The translations under genes were made by a program, and so were the position numbers. From Muribaculaceae bacterium (GTDB lineage Bacteria; Bacteroidota; Bacteroidia; Bacteroidales; Muribaculaceae), in the NCBI GenBank assembly GCA_029061925.1, contig JAIDRE010000081.1, positions 1 to 55,221 on the forward strand: a stretch of DNA of 55,221 nucleotides, in the 5' to 3' direction. How positions within the stretch are numbered: the stretch's first letter is position 1; every line of letters starts with the position of its first letter. This document shows, piece after piece, positions 17,715 through 26,956 of the stretch. A model generated the notes under the pieces. That model was not told the DNA's origin, did no database searches, and saw only the letters and a list, made by a program, of their open reading frames with translations.

Positions 17715-18230
17715 ATGGAAGGAATATTATATATTAGTGAGTATCAATCGCCTATCGGAGAATTGGTTTTGGCGGCGACTGATAGTGGACTTTCGATCTG
17801 TGCCGGTAATGAAGTGGTGGAGAAACGCAGGTTGATTGAAAAGGTTGTAAAAGGGCTCAATTTAACTACTAACCACAACGCAGTCAACGAAATATTAAAG
17901 TCGGCTTTTAGCTGGCTTGATAATTATTTTTCGGGAATTGAAAATGAGAAAGAGCCTCCGCTTTTACTATGCGGAAGCCCTTTTCAAAATAAAGTGTGGC
18001 TCAAGTTGACCGAAATACCGTATGGGGCTACTGTTTCATATAGCGGAATTGCCAAGGCTACGGGCAATCCCAGTGCTATAAGAGCAACAGCTAACGCTAT
18101 TGGATCCAACAGATTATGGATTTTTATTCCATGTCACCGAGTTATCGGAGCAAACGGTCGGTTAACCGGATATGCCGGTGGGCTTGAGGCTAAAAAATAT
18201 CTACTCGACCTTGAAGCGCATCTTAAATAA
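17715..18230 (+). CDS. ogt: Methylated-DNA--protein-cysteine methyltransferase
   Basis: Suicide repair protein that removes alkyl groups from O6-alkylguanine. The 171-aa protein has acceptor Cys140 in IPCHRVIGANG, the helix-turn-helix SYSGIAKATGNPSAIRATANAIG before it, and the C-terminal GYAGGLEAKKYLLDLE. The N-terminal domain is short and lacks the Ada regulatory part. It converges on the aldo/keto reductase gene, with an 8-base overlap of the two 3' ends. Confidence 0.95.
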   Translation: MEGILYISEYQSPIGELVLAATDSGLSICAGNEVVEKRRLIEKVVKGLNLTTNHNAVNEILKSAFSWLDNYFSGIENEKEPPLLLCGSPFQNKVWLKLTEIPYGATVSYSGIAKATGNPSAIRATANAIGSNRLWIFIPCHRVIGANGRLTGYAGGLEAKKYLLDLEAHLK

Positions 18231-20076
18231 GCTTGCTTTCACGAAGGAATTCGCCAATCGTGGTGAGACATTCATCAGAACGCTCAATCGACTTGCAACG
18301 GCTTTCAACGGGGCAAAGTCCGGTGCCGGCACGGTTGGTGATTGAGTCAATCACCTGGTCATATTTCACCTCAACACCGTGATTCCTGAGATATTCGACC
18401 GCCTCGCGAGTTATCACTTCGGTTTGAACGCATTTTACTCGTCCTTCAACCATCAAAGCAGCAGCTCCTTTGCCGACAATCTTATCGGCGACGAGCGAAC
18501 CTTTGAGTATTTCGGGCGATTCAACGTTCAACTTATAAAGGTCAACAACTCCGGGGCTGTCGTAGGTTGAGATTGCGCCATCGACAGTCGCGACTGCCAA
18601 CGAGTGGTTACCCTCTTTCAAAATCGAATGGAGAGTTGCCAAATCAACAACGTTCATCTTGTCTTGCTTCATGCTCTCGACAAACATGTCGATGCGCATC
18701 ATCTGACCGGGAATATCGATCAACTGTGGACAGTGAGGCACACATTGACCGCAGGCGGTACAGTGGTCAGCCTGACGCAAGGTCGGTACTGCCCTGTCGT
18801 AACTAACGAGAAAAGCACGGCGGGCGGCACGATAGTTGGGATCTTGCCCGTTCTTGGGCACATTACCCTCGTTGACACATTTATTATAGTGGAGGAATAC
18901 ACCGGGGATGTCGATACCGTAGGGGCAAGGCATACAATATTTGCAATCGTTACACGGAATTGTCGGATATTGCATCATCAAGTCGGCGGTCTCGTAAAGG
19001 AAGTTCATTTCATCCTCGGTGAGCGGTTTCAATGGGCAGAATGAACGGAGGTTATCTTCGAGATGCTCCATGTAGGTCATGCCTGAAAGCACTGTCAGAA
19101 CGTCGGGATGAGTTCCGGCATAGCGGAATGCCCATGATGCGACACTTCGCTCGGGTTCGCGCTGTTGGAGTCGTTCGGCAACATGGTCGTGGACTTTTGC
19201 CAAACGTCCGCCGAGCAACGGCTCCATAATAACGGCAGGTATCTGACGGCTTGCCAACTCGTTATAGAGATATTCAGCGTTTGTATTTCGCTTATTAATC
19301 TCTTTTGCGTGTTTCCAGTCAAGATAGTTGAGCTGAATCTGCACGAAGTCCCAGTTATATTTGTCGTTTTGAGACAACAGATAGTCAAATACTTCAATAT
19401 CACCATGATATGAAAAACCAAGATTGCCGATTCGTCCGGCTTTACGTTCTTCAAGAAGATAGTCGAGGACGCCATTGTCGATATAACGTTTTTGGAATGC
19501 TTCCATACCATTATATTCGCCGGCACTCATTCCAACACCGTGAAGCAACAAGTAGTCAATTTTATCAACCTGGAGCAGTTTGAATGAGTTATGGTACATC
19601 TCAAGCGACTCCTTGCGCCCCCATGTCGAGGGAGCGAAGTTTGACAACTTGGTCGCGATGAAATAGGAGTCGCGCGGATGGCGGCTCAAAGCGATTCCGG
19701 TAGCCTTTTCAGAGCGACCTTTACAATAGGCAGGCGATGTATCGAAATAGTTTACGCCATGTTCAAGAGCTGTATCAATCAGTTGGTTAACCATCTCCTG
19801 GTCAATCTCATCCTGACCATCAGGACCGGTCGGAACAGTTGGCCATCTCATACAACCATAGCCCAGGATTGAGACTTTCTCGTTGGTCTTGGGATTAAGA
19901 CGATAGGTCATTTGGTCGGTCGGAATTGGACCTTGAGCGAGAGTAGCCTGACCTACCGATGATTTTTCGCCGGGTTTACAGCCTGCAAGTGCAGCTGCCG
20001 AAACAGCCGAACCGAGTCCGAGTCGGCGAAGGAAATCGCGACGTGATATGCTGATTTTCTTATTATTCATATCCAT
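18223..20076 (-). CDS. Tat-exported lipoprotein: aldo/keto reductase, two 4Fe-4S motifs and DUF1893
   Basis: A 617-aa multidomain redox protein. The N-terminus has a twin-arginine signal (SRRDFLRRLG, residues 11-20) ending in a lipobox LAGC (Cys33), so it should be folded in the cytoplasm, exported by Tat and lipid-anchored outside the inner membrane. Residues about 68-345 form an aldo/keto reductase of the COG1453 kind with the tetrad Asp112, Tyr117, Lys143, His179. Two ferredoxin clusters follow: Cys375/378/381/384 and Cys439/442/445/449. Residues about 480-600 match DUF1893 (TM1506, deaminase-like fold) with LVADKIVGKGAA and ITNRAGTGLCPVE. It lies 12 bases downstream of the NapH-like gene, its probable electron donor. 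Substrate unknown. Start ATG 20076; ATG 20070 is possible. Confidence 0.85.
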   Translation of the reverse strand: MDMNNKKISISRRDFLRRLGLGSAVSAAALAGCKPGEKSSVGQATLAQGPIPTDQMTYRLNPKTNEKVSILGYGCMRWPTVPTGPDGQDEIDQEMVNQLIDTALEHGVNYFDTSPAYCKGRSEKATGIALSRHPRDSYFIATKLSNFAPSTWGRKESLEMYHNSFKLLQVDKIDYLLLHGVGMSAGEYNGMEAFQKRYIDNGVLDYLLEERKAGRIGNLGFSYHGDIEVFDYLLSQNDKYNWDFVQIQLNYLDWKHAKEINKRNTNAEYLYNELASRQIPAVIMEPLLGGRLAKVHDHVAERLQQREPERSVASWAFRYAGTHPDVLTVLSGMTYMEHLEDNLRSFCPLKPLTEDEMNFLYETADLMMQYPTIPCNDCKYCMPCPYGIDIPGVFLHYNKCVNEGNVPKNGQDPNYRAARRAFLVSYDRAVPTLRQADHCTACGQCVPHCPQLIDIPGQMMRIDMFVESMKQDKMNVVDLATLHSILKEGNHSLAVATVDGAISTYDSPGVVDLYKLNVESPEILKGSLVADKIVGKGAAALMVEGRVKCVQTEVITREAVEYLRNHGVEVKYDQVIDSITNRAGTGLCPVESRCKSIERSDECLTTIGEFLRESKLI

Positions 20077-20088
20077 TTTGAATCAGTT

Positions 20089-21579
20089 TTAAATGATACG
20101 ATGTTGAAGGTTACCTTCTACATAGATTGCGCTGAACGGACGAGCCGGACAAACATATTCGCACGCACCGCATCCGATACATTTTTCAGCGTTAACCGAT
20201 GGAATTTTGAGCGATTCGGGGTCATTACTGTCAAGCGGAACCATAGTGATTGCACCAGAAGGACAGTGGCGGGCACAGTTTCCACAGCTTACACCGTCGG
20301 TCAAGACAATACAGTTTGACTTCACCCAAACGGCATGACCAATTGAGATTGACGATTTTTCAGCAACATCAATCGGTTTGATTGCGCCGGCAGGGCAAAC
20401 CTGACTGCATCGAGTACATTCGGGTCGGCAATAGCCACGTTCATACGACATAACAGGCTGCATGAACGAGCGGAGGTCGGTTGACGGACGGAGAACGTCG
20501 TTGGGACATTGAGAAACGCACAACTGGCAACCGGTGCAATGCTGACGGAAATGTTTCAGCGACTGCGATCCGGCAGGCACAAGCGGAGTTTTGCGTTCGG
20601 GAATCTTTTTATCAAGAATCACAGCAAGACCACCGTCAACAGTCTTCTCTTCAGCCTTTATTGTTGATGCAACAACCGCTCCGCCGACAATAGCAAGGAA
20701 CGACCGGCGGTTATCGGCTGACTTCTCAGCTTCAACAGCCACAGGCTCAACCTGTTTACGACGTTTTGTATAAGAAATTGCACCATGGGTACAAGTGTCG
20801 ATGCAATCCATACAAGCAACACAACGCGAATAGTCGATTGTATGGTTCTTGCCGTCGATGCAAGCGGCTTTGCAACGTTTTGAACAAAGACCGCACGCAT
20901 TACATTTTGAAGTGTCTATCACGGGGCTCAACCATGAAAAGCGTGAGAAGAAACCGAGGACAGTCCCAACGGGACAAATTGTGTTGCAGTAGGTACGACC
21001 GTTGCGCCATGCAAGAACAAACAGAGTAACAAAAGTGACAACAGCAATGATAAACACCGGCATTGCTTTAATCCAGGTATCTTTGGTATAGAAAGCATAG
21101 CTGTTGTGATATTCGGCAATGTCGGCAGCAACGTTATTAATGGCGATAACAACAGGGCTAAACAAATTCTGAGCGATGCGTCCATACGAGCTGTAGGGAG
21201 CAAGTAGAGCTACAAAAGAGCCGATTCCGGCAACCAAGGCGATGAAGAAAAGCACAAACACACCATATCTCAACCATTTAACAGCGGGAGAATAAGAAAA
21301 ACGATATTTGCGTTTCTTTGAATAAGCACCCAGGCGCGTGAAAATATCCTGGAGTACACCAAGAGGACATATTACCGAACAGTAAACTCGTCCGAAAAGC
21401 AGAGTAATTGCCAGTAACAGAACGACTACTCCGACATTCAGAGCAAGAACAGCCGGCAGAAACTGAATTTTAGCCATCCAGCCCAACCAAGAGTGGACCG
21501 CCCCCGTAAAATCAAGGAACAACAAAGTTATTCCGAGAAAGAAAAGGGTAGCTACAATAATTCTAATTTTACGAAGCAT
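20089..21579 (-). CDS. NapH/RnfB-like membrane polyferredoxin with internal Tat-like segment
   Basis: A 496-aa membrane iron-sulfur protein. Residues 1-215 hold about five membrane segments with the NapH-type cysteine motifs CSVICPLG (67-74) and CNTICPVG (198-205). Two ferredoxin motifs follow (Cys226-236/240 and Cys253-263). After a linker, RRSFLAIVGGAVVAS (291-305) resembles a Tat signal core inside the protein. Four more Fe-S motifs come after it (Cys348-358, 384-395, 432-439, 467-477). It looks like a NapH protein fused to a NapG/NrfC-like ferredoxin. Inferred role: passing electrons across or along the membrane to the exported aldo/keto reductase encoded next. Confidence 0.85.
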   Translation of the reverse strand: MLRKIRIIVATLFFLGITLLFLDFTGAVHSWLGWMAKIQFLPAVLALNVGVVVLLLAITLLFGRVYCSVICPLGVLQDIFTRLGAYSKKRKYRFSYSPAVKWLRYGVFVLFFIALVAGIGSFVALLAPYSSYGRIAQNLFSPVVIAINNVAADIAEYHNSYAFYTKDTWIKAMPVFIIAVVTFVTLFVLAWRNGRTYCNTICPVGTVLGFFSRFSWLSPVIDTSKCNACGLCSKRCKAACIDGKNHTIDYSRCVACMDCIDTCTHGAISYTKRRKQVEPVAVEAEKSADNRRSFLAIVGGAVVASTIKAEEKTVDGGLAVILDKKIPERKTPLVPAGSQSLKHFRQHCTGCQLCVSQCPNDVLRPSTDLRSFMQPVMSYERGYCRPECTRCSQVCPAGAIKPIDVAEKSSISIGHAVWVKSNCIVLTDGVSCGNCARHCPSGAITMVPLDSNDPESLKIPSVNAEKCIGCGACEYVCPARPFSAIYVEGNLQHRII

Positions 21580-21629
21580 TGCAGATGAAAATGTAATGTA
21601 TTGGTTTATTATAGATTAGTTTTTCGGTT

Positions 21630-21637
21630 CAAATATA
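21630..21637 (-). promoter_or_regulatory. Predicted -7 box of the polyferredoxin-aldo/keto reductase operon
   Basis: Minus-strand TATATTTG, 50 bases before the ATG at 21579. The nearest TTTG-like boxes are CTTG at 18 bases and TTTG at 25 bases upstream, neither ideal. Confidence 0.5.
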
Positions 21638-21675
21638 CGACTTTTATTTTAAAAACAAGACCCAAACAAATAAAA

Positions 21676-21705
21676 AACCCGCCAAATTTCACAATTTAGC
21701 GGGTT
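21676..21705 (-). terminator. Rho-independent terminator of pgi
   Basis: On the minus strand AACCCGC...GCGGGTT forms a 7-bp GC-rich stem, extended by AAATT/AATTT pairs, followed directly by a run of T. It lies 40 bases after the pgi stop and separates pgi from the polyferredoxin operon. A second perfect 6-bp hairpin with an AAA loop (GTGTCC/GGACAC, 21710-21724) sits between the pgi stop and this terminator. Confidence 0.88.
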
Positions 21706-21744
21706 CTCTGTGTCCAAAGGACACGTGGATGGGAGAAAATATAA

Positions 21745-23085
21745 TTATTTTATGCGCTTTTTTATTTCTTCAGTCTCTTTTTCATAACCCGGTTTAGCCA
21801 AGAGCGCAAACATATTACGTTTGTAAGCCTCAACACCCGGCTGATTAAATGGGTTAACATCAAGGATATAACCTGAGATACCGCAGGCTTTTTCAAAGAA
21901 GTAAATCAACTGACCGAGATATACCTCTTTAAGAGCCGGGAGGGTTATCTGAATATTTGGAACACCGCCGTCAACGTGAGCAATGCGAGTACCGAGTTCT
22001 GCCATTTTGTTAACCTGGTCAACGTGCTTGCCGGCGATGTAGTTCAAACCGTCGAGATTAGCCTTGTCAGTGGGAATAATGGTTTCACGTTCAGATGATT
22101 CAACCGAGATAACGGTTTCAAAGATTGTGCGTTCGCCATCTTGAATCCATTGCCCCATAGAGTGGAGATCTGTCGAGTTGTCAACAGCAGCCGGGAAAAT
22201 ACCTTTGTGGTCTTTACCTTCTGATTCGCCATAGAGCTGTTTCCACCATTCGCCAAAGTAATGGAGTTTGGGGTTATAGTTAACAAGGATTTCGATTTTT
22301 TTACCAGCCTCGTAAAGTGCATTACGAGTCATAGCGTATTGCATTGAGATATTGTCTCCTTCAGCTTTACGGGTAGCTTCTTCCATATCGCGGGCTCCTT
22401 TAACGAGCTCTTCGATGTCATAACCGGCAACTGCGATGGGGAGCAAACCAACGGGGGTGAGCACTGAAAAACGACCGCCGACATTGTCTTCGATGACAAA
22501 TGTCTTGTAACCTTCTTCGGTAGCAAGCTGACGGAGAGCGCCTTTCTTTGCGTCGGTGATTGCTACGATACGCTTTGCAGCCTCAGCCTTACCGAGTTTC
22601 GCCTCAAGCATTTCTTTAAGGATGCGGAAAGCAATTGCGGGTTCGGTAGTTGTACCTGATTTTGAAATTACAATGATACCGAATTTCTTATCTGAAAGAT
22701 AGTCTTTGAGTTCGGCGAGATAATCTTCGCCAATATTTTGTCCGGCAAACACCACGCGAGGCCATTCGGTTTTGGGTTTGAGCGAAGCGAATGAGTCAGA
22801 GAGAGCTTCAATCACGGCTTTTGCGCCGAGATAACTACCACCGATACCGACAGCAACAACTACTTCACAAGTCTCTTTAAGAGCATTGGCAGTTGCATTG
22901 ATGTCGCCCAACAACGCGGGAGTGATTGATGACGGAAGATTTACCCATCCCAGGAAATCGTTTCCGGCACCGGTACCGTTATTCAATTTGTTAATTGCGT
23001 CATCAGCACGACCGGCGAGTTTTTTTATCGCGTCAGCGCTGACTGTACCGTAAACATCGGTCACATTTACTTGAATCTTTTTCAT
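21745..23085 (-). CDS. pgi: Glucose-6-phosphate isomerase
   Basis: Interconverts glucose-6-phosphate and fructose-6-phosphate. From ATG 23085 it is 446 aa; the frame reaches back to TTG 23100, but the ATG start fits the short bacterial form. Signature regions: [20 protein letters not shown] near residues 75-94, [18 protein letters not shown] near 142-159, and the PGI stretch [28 protein letters not shown] near 290-317. Single-gene unit with its own promoter and terminator. Confidence 0.97.
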   Translation of the reverse strand: MKKIQVNVTDVYGTVSADAIKKLAGRADDAINKLNNGTGAGNDFLGWVNLPSSITPALLGDINATANALKETCEVVVAVGIGGSYLGAKAVIEALSDSFASLKPKTEWPRVVFAGQNIGEDYLAELKDYLSDKKFGIIVISKSGTTTEPAIAFRILKEMLEAKLGKAEAAKRIVAITDAKKGALRQLATEEGYKTFVIEDNVGGRFSVLTPVGLLPIAVAGYDIEELVKGARDMEEATRKAEGDNISMQYAMTRNALYEAGKKIEILVNYNPKLHYFGEWWKQLYGESEGKDHKGIFPAAVDNSTDLHSMGQWIQDGERTIFETVISVESSERETIIPTDKANLDGLNYIAGKHVDQVNKMAELGTRIAHVDGGVPNIQITLPALKEVYLGQLIYFFEKACGISGYILDVNPFNQPGVEAYKRNMFALLAKPGYEKETEEIKKRIK

Positions 23086-23126
23086 ATTAATATTAATCAA
23101 ATGATGATTTTTGTGAAATTTTTCCG

Positions 23127-23157
23127 CAAAGATAACTAAATAACGAGAAGTCTCAAA
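23127..23157 (-). promoter_or_regulatory. Complete Bacteroidetes promoter for pgi
   Basis: Minus strand: TTTG (23157-23154), 19-base spacer, TATCTTTG (23134-23127). Both boxes match consensus. The leader would be about 35 bases. Confidence 0.72.
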
Positions 23158-23199
23158 TTAATTAACTTAATTTATATAGGAGAATAGGGATATATTTAT

Positions 23200-23207
23200 T
23201 ATTTTTG
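23200..23207 (+). promoter_or_regulatory. Predicted -7 box of recJ-recQ
   Basis: TATTTTTG, a full TAnnTTTG match 91 bases before the recJ ATG. No TTTG at 19-21 bases upstream. The leader between them contains weak inverted repeats (TGATAT/ATATCA and GTGC/GCAC) of uncertain meaning. Confidence 0.45.
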
Positions 23208-23298
23208 CAAATTGATATATTCGGGTAACTCCAATCATATCACAAGCGTGCTCTTTTTTCACGGGCACCCCTGCCAAGCAAAATAAAAAACAACATAA

Positions 23299-25044
23299 AT
23301 GATAGGTAAATGGAATTATTTACCCCTGACACAAGACGAACAAAAGGCCAAGGCTATTTTAGACACAAAATATGCCTCTGTACCGCCCATAAGCGAGCTA
23401 CTGGTTCAACGTGGGATTAAAACAGTCGAGGAAGCTGAGAAATTTTTCCGCCCCTCGCTGTCAAATCTTCACGACCCGTTCCTCATGCCCGACATGGACA
23501 AAGCCGTTGCGCGCCTAAACCGTGCAATGGGGCTTAAGGAGAAGATTATGGTCTTTGGAGACTATGATGTTGACGGCACAACCGCCGTTGCATTGGTTTA
23601 CAAATACCTTCGTAAATTCTACTCCAACGTCGAATTTTATATCCCGACTCGATATGACGAGGGATATGGGGTATCATTGAGGGCAATCGACGATTTTGCC
23701 CGCCAGGATGTCAAGCTGGTAATCATTCTTGACTGTGGTATCAAAGCCAATGAAGAAATCGACTACGCTAAGTCGTTGGGTATCGATTTCATCATCTGCG
23801 ACCACCATGTGCCCGATTTGGAGCTGCCCAATGCCTGTGCAATTCTGAATCCTAAAATGCCTGATACAACCTACCCGTGCCGCGAGCTTTCGGGCTGCGG
23901 AGTGGGCTTCAAGTTCATGCAGGCGTTCTCGATGAGCAACGAGATTCCGTTATCAGAACTCGACAGTATGCTTGACCTTGTTGCTGTCAGCATCGCCGCT
24001 GACATCGTGCCGATGGTTGATGAGAACAGAGTGATGACATTTCACGGATTGAAACGCCTTAACACCAATCCCAATCTCGGACTGAAGGCTATCATCAAAA
24101 TCTCTCAGCTTGCCGGCAAGGAAATCACAGTCAGCGACCTGATTTTCAAAATTGGGCCGCGCATCAATGCATCGGGACGTATGCAGCGAGGCAGCGAGGC
24201 AGTCGAGCTTTTGGTTGCGCACAACTATACCGAAGCTCTTGAAATTGCCCGTAACATCGACCAGTACAACAAAGACCGCAAGGAACTCGACAAGCAGATT
24301 ACCCAGGAGGCAAATGAAATCATTGAGGAACACGGTGACAAAATCAACGACAAAAAAACTCTTGTCATATACAACAAGGACTGGCACAAAGGTATTATCG
24401 GCATCGTTGCATCACGTCTTACCGAACTTTACTACAAGCCATCGGTTGTATTGACTCTCAGCGACGGACTCGCCACAGGGTCATCTCGTTCGGTTCAAGG
24501 GTTTGACGTTTATGCCGCCATTGAAGCATGCCGCGACCTGCTTGAGAATTTCGGAGGTCACACCTACGCCGTCGGTCTATCGATGAAAGAAGAGAATATC
24601 CCCGAATTCAGACGCCGTTTTGAAGAGTATGTTGCCTCAAAGATACTCCCCTCTCAAACCACTCCACAGTTTGACATCGACGCGTTTATCAACTTTGCTG
24701 ACATTACACCCGAATTCATATCATTGTTGCGCCGATTCAATCCCTATGGTCCGGGCAATTCAAAACCGGTATTCTGCGCGCGCGACGTAATTGATTTCGG
24801 AACAAGCAAACTTGTCGGACACAATCTCGAACATATCAAGCTTGAGTTGGTCGATAACACTTCGGGTAAAGTATTCAACGGCATCGCCTTCAACATGGCT
24901 CAATATTTCGACTATATCAGCCAACGCAAGCCGTTTGACATCTGCTTTACAATCGAGGACAACAAACACCGTTCGTCGTCAAACGCAATTCAGCTCCTCA
25001 TCAAGGAAATACACATTCCCGATGAAGAACAAATTCTCAACTGA
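23299..25044 (+). CDS. recJ: Single-stranded-DNA-specific exonuclease RecJ
   Basis: 5'-3' ssDNA exonuclease of the DHH superfamily, acting in RecF-pathway recombination and mismatch repair. The 581-aa protein has the DHH metal motifs DYDVDGT (88-94), DCGIK, CDHHVP near 170, and the DHHA1-domain RINASGRMQRG pattern near 290, then HKGIIGIVASRL and GGHTYAVGLS. RecQ begins 23 bases before its stop, giving a helicase/nuclease pair that would unwind and resect ends together. Confidence 0.96.
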   Translation: MIGKWNYLPLTQDEQKAKAILDTKYASVPPISELLVQRGIKTVEEAEKFFRPSLSNLHDPFLMPDMDKAVARLNRAMGLKEKIMVFGDYDVDGTTAVALVYKYLRKFYSNVEFYIPTRYDEGYGVSLRAIDDFARQDVKLVIILDCGIKANEEIDYAKSLGIDFIICDHHVPDLELPNACAILNPKMPDTTYPCRELSGCGVGFKFMQAFSMSNEIPLSELDSMLDLVAVSIAADIVPMVDENRVMTFHGLKRLNTNPNLGLKAIIKISQLAGKEITVSDLIFKIGPRINASGRMQRGSEAVELLVAHNYTEALEIARNIDQYNKDRKELDKQITQEANEIIEEHGDKINDKKTLVIYNKDWHKGIIGIVASRLTELYYKPSVVLTLSDGLATGSSRSVQGFDVYAAIEACRDLLENFGGHTYAVGLSMKEENIPEFRRRFEEYVASKILPSQTTPQFDIDAFINFADITPEFISLLRRFNPYGPGNSKPVFCARDVIDFGTSKLVGHNLEHIKLELVDNTSGKVFNGIAFNMAQYFDYISQRKPFDICFTIEDNKHRSSSNAIQLLIKEIHIPDEEQILN

Positions 25045-26956
25045 GCAGCTTCACGCCGTTCTGCACCGCTACTGGGGGTATGACACATTCCGCTATCCCC
25101 AGGAAGATATAATCATGTCGGTGCTCAACGGCAACGATACGCTCGGACTGATGCCGACCGGAGGTGGCAAATCGCTCACGTTCCAGGTGCCGGCAATGTT
25201 GCTTGACGGTCTGACGGTCGTAATCACTCCTCTTATCTCCCTGATGAAAGACCAGGTTGACAACCTGCGTGCACGCGACATAACTGCCACCTATCTTTTT
25301 TCAGGACTAAGCACCCACGAACAGCGATTGGCGATTGACAAGTGTCGTCACGGCAAGATAAAAATACTCTACCTCTCCCCCGAAAAACTTTGTTCAGGCT
25401 CGTTTCTTGAGATAATGCGACACATCGACATCAGTCTGATTGTAGTTGACGAGGCTCACTGTATCTCGCAATGGGGCTATGACTTCCGTCCGTCATATCT
25501 CAAAATCAAGAAACTGCGTGACGTCCACCCCAATGTTCCGATTTTAGCATTGACAGCGTCAGCAACTCCGACGGTTGCCGATGATATTTGCTTCAGATTA
25601 GGATTTAAGGAGAACGCAAGACGATTCACACTCAGTTTTGCGCGACCAAACATATCGTTCATCGTCCGACCGACCGAGAGCAAAGATTCAGAACTGATAC
25701 ATATACTTTCGGCAACGCTCGGATCAACGATCGTTTACGTGAGGTCGCGCCGACGCACACGTGAAATAGCAATGATGCTGAATGAAAACGGAATTGCCGC
25801 CGATTTTTATCATGCCGGACTCGATTCCCAAGACAAAAATGAGCGACAAAACCGATGGAAAAACGATAAAACGAGAGTTATCGTCGCCACCAACGCCTTT
25901 GGTATGGGTATTGACAAGCCCGATGTACGCCTTGTCATTCACTACGATCTACCATCAACGTTGGAAGAATATTATCAAGAGGCAGGGCGTGCCGGACGTG
26001 ACGGCAAAGAAGCATTTGCAGTCGTACTCGCCTCTAAATTTGACAAGAGCACACTATCACGCCGACTTGCCGAGACCTATCCACCGAAAGAGACGCTCCG
26101 CCATGTCTATGAAATGATGTGCAACTTTCTTGATGTGTCGGTTGGCGAGGGATTTAACCATGTATATGAGTTTAACCTGCATCTGTTCAGCAACCGCTTT
26201 TCAATCAATCGAAAAGTGGCGCACAACTCGCTCCAACTGCTGACTTCGGCAGGATATATCGACTATCAGGACGATGTTTCGACCGCATCACGCCTAATGG
26301 TCATCATGGATCGTAACGAACTTTACGACCTTGATTTGTCAGACGATGCCGACCGCGTTTTTCAGCTGATCTTAAGGAGTTATCCCGGCTTGTTTGCCGA
26401 CTATGTGATTATCTCAGAGGCATCTATCGCCGGACGATTGGCGATGAAACAGGAGGCTGTATATGAAATTTTGCTTTTGCTATCACGCAAGCATGTAATT
26501 AATTACATTCCTCACCGCACTACCCCATATATTTATTTCACAACATCGCGCGAAGAGCCACAGCACCTCGTGTTTCCCCGCACAGTATATGAAGACCGCA
26601 AAGAGGAGATGGCACGGCGCATCGAGGCAATGAAATCGTTTGTATTCGGTAATAGTGAGTGTCGCGTGCAGACTATGTTGAGATACTTCGGGGAGACAGA
26701 TACCAAGCCGTGTGGAAAGTGTGACTACTGCCGCCTTGTTGCCCGCGAAAAAACTAACAGAACAGAATCGGATGCTGACGGTATCAGGGCTAAAGTCGCC
26801 GATTTTCTAAGTCAAGTGGAGACAACCAATCTCGAAACACTAATAAAATACTGCTCGCCGGGCGATAAACTATCGCGAGACAACTTCATTCAGGTAGTTA
26901 GAAAAATGGCTGACGAGGGTACGGTCAAACTCGAAGGACTTAAGGTTTCAAGATAG
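25022..26956 (+). CDS. recQ: ATP-dependent DNA helicase RecQ
   Basis: 3'-5' superfamily-2 helicase. The frame is open far upstream inside recJ, but ATG 25022 gives the standard N-terminus and a 644-aa protein. Walker A PTGGGKS is at 45-51, DEAH at 144-147 followed by CISQWGYDFRPSY, motif VI QEAGRAGRDG is near 330, and the RecQ zinc cysteines (CRVQ...CGKCDYC) are near 550. After the zinc/winged-helix part only a short tail remains (about 70 residues), so a full HRDC domain is doubtful. Translation is probably coupled to recJ; the 3' end overlaps yigZ by 9 bases. Confidence 0.95.
   Translation: MKNKFSTEQLHAVLHRYWGYDTFRYPQEDIIMSVLNGNDTLGLMPTGGGKSLTFQVPAMLLDGLTVVITPLISLMKDQVDNLRARDITATYLFSGLSTHEQRLAIDKCRHGKIKILYLSPEKLCSGSFLEIMRHIDISLIVVDEAHCISQWGYDFRPSYLKIKKLRDVHPNVPILALTASATPTVADDICFRLGFKENARRFTLSFARPNISFIVRPTESKDSELIHILSATLGSTIVYVRSRRRTREIAMMLNENGIAADFYHAGLDSQDKNERQNRWKNDKTRVIVATNAFGMGIDKPDVRLVIHYDLPSTLEEYYQEAGRAGRDGKEAFAVVLASKFDKSTLSRRLAETYPPKETLRHVYEMMCNFLDVSVGEGFNHVYEFNLHLFSNRFSINRKVAHNSLQLLTSAGYIDYQDDVSTASRLMVIMDRNELYDLDLSDDADRVFQLILRSYPGLFADYVIISEASIAGRLAMKQEAVYEILLLLSRKHVINYIPHRTTPYIYFTTSREEPQHLVFPRTVYEDRKEEMARRIEAMKSFVFGNSECRVQTMLRYFGETDTKPCGKCDYCRLVAREKTNRTESDADGIRAKVADFLSQVETTNLETLIKYCSPGDKLSRDNFIQVVRKMADEGTVKLEGLKVSR

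Noticed and set aside
24791..25021. Upstream extension of the recQ reading frame by 77 codons
   Set aside because: It lies inside recJ in another frame; the RecQ family N-terminus begins at ATG 25022.
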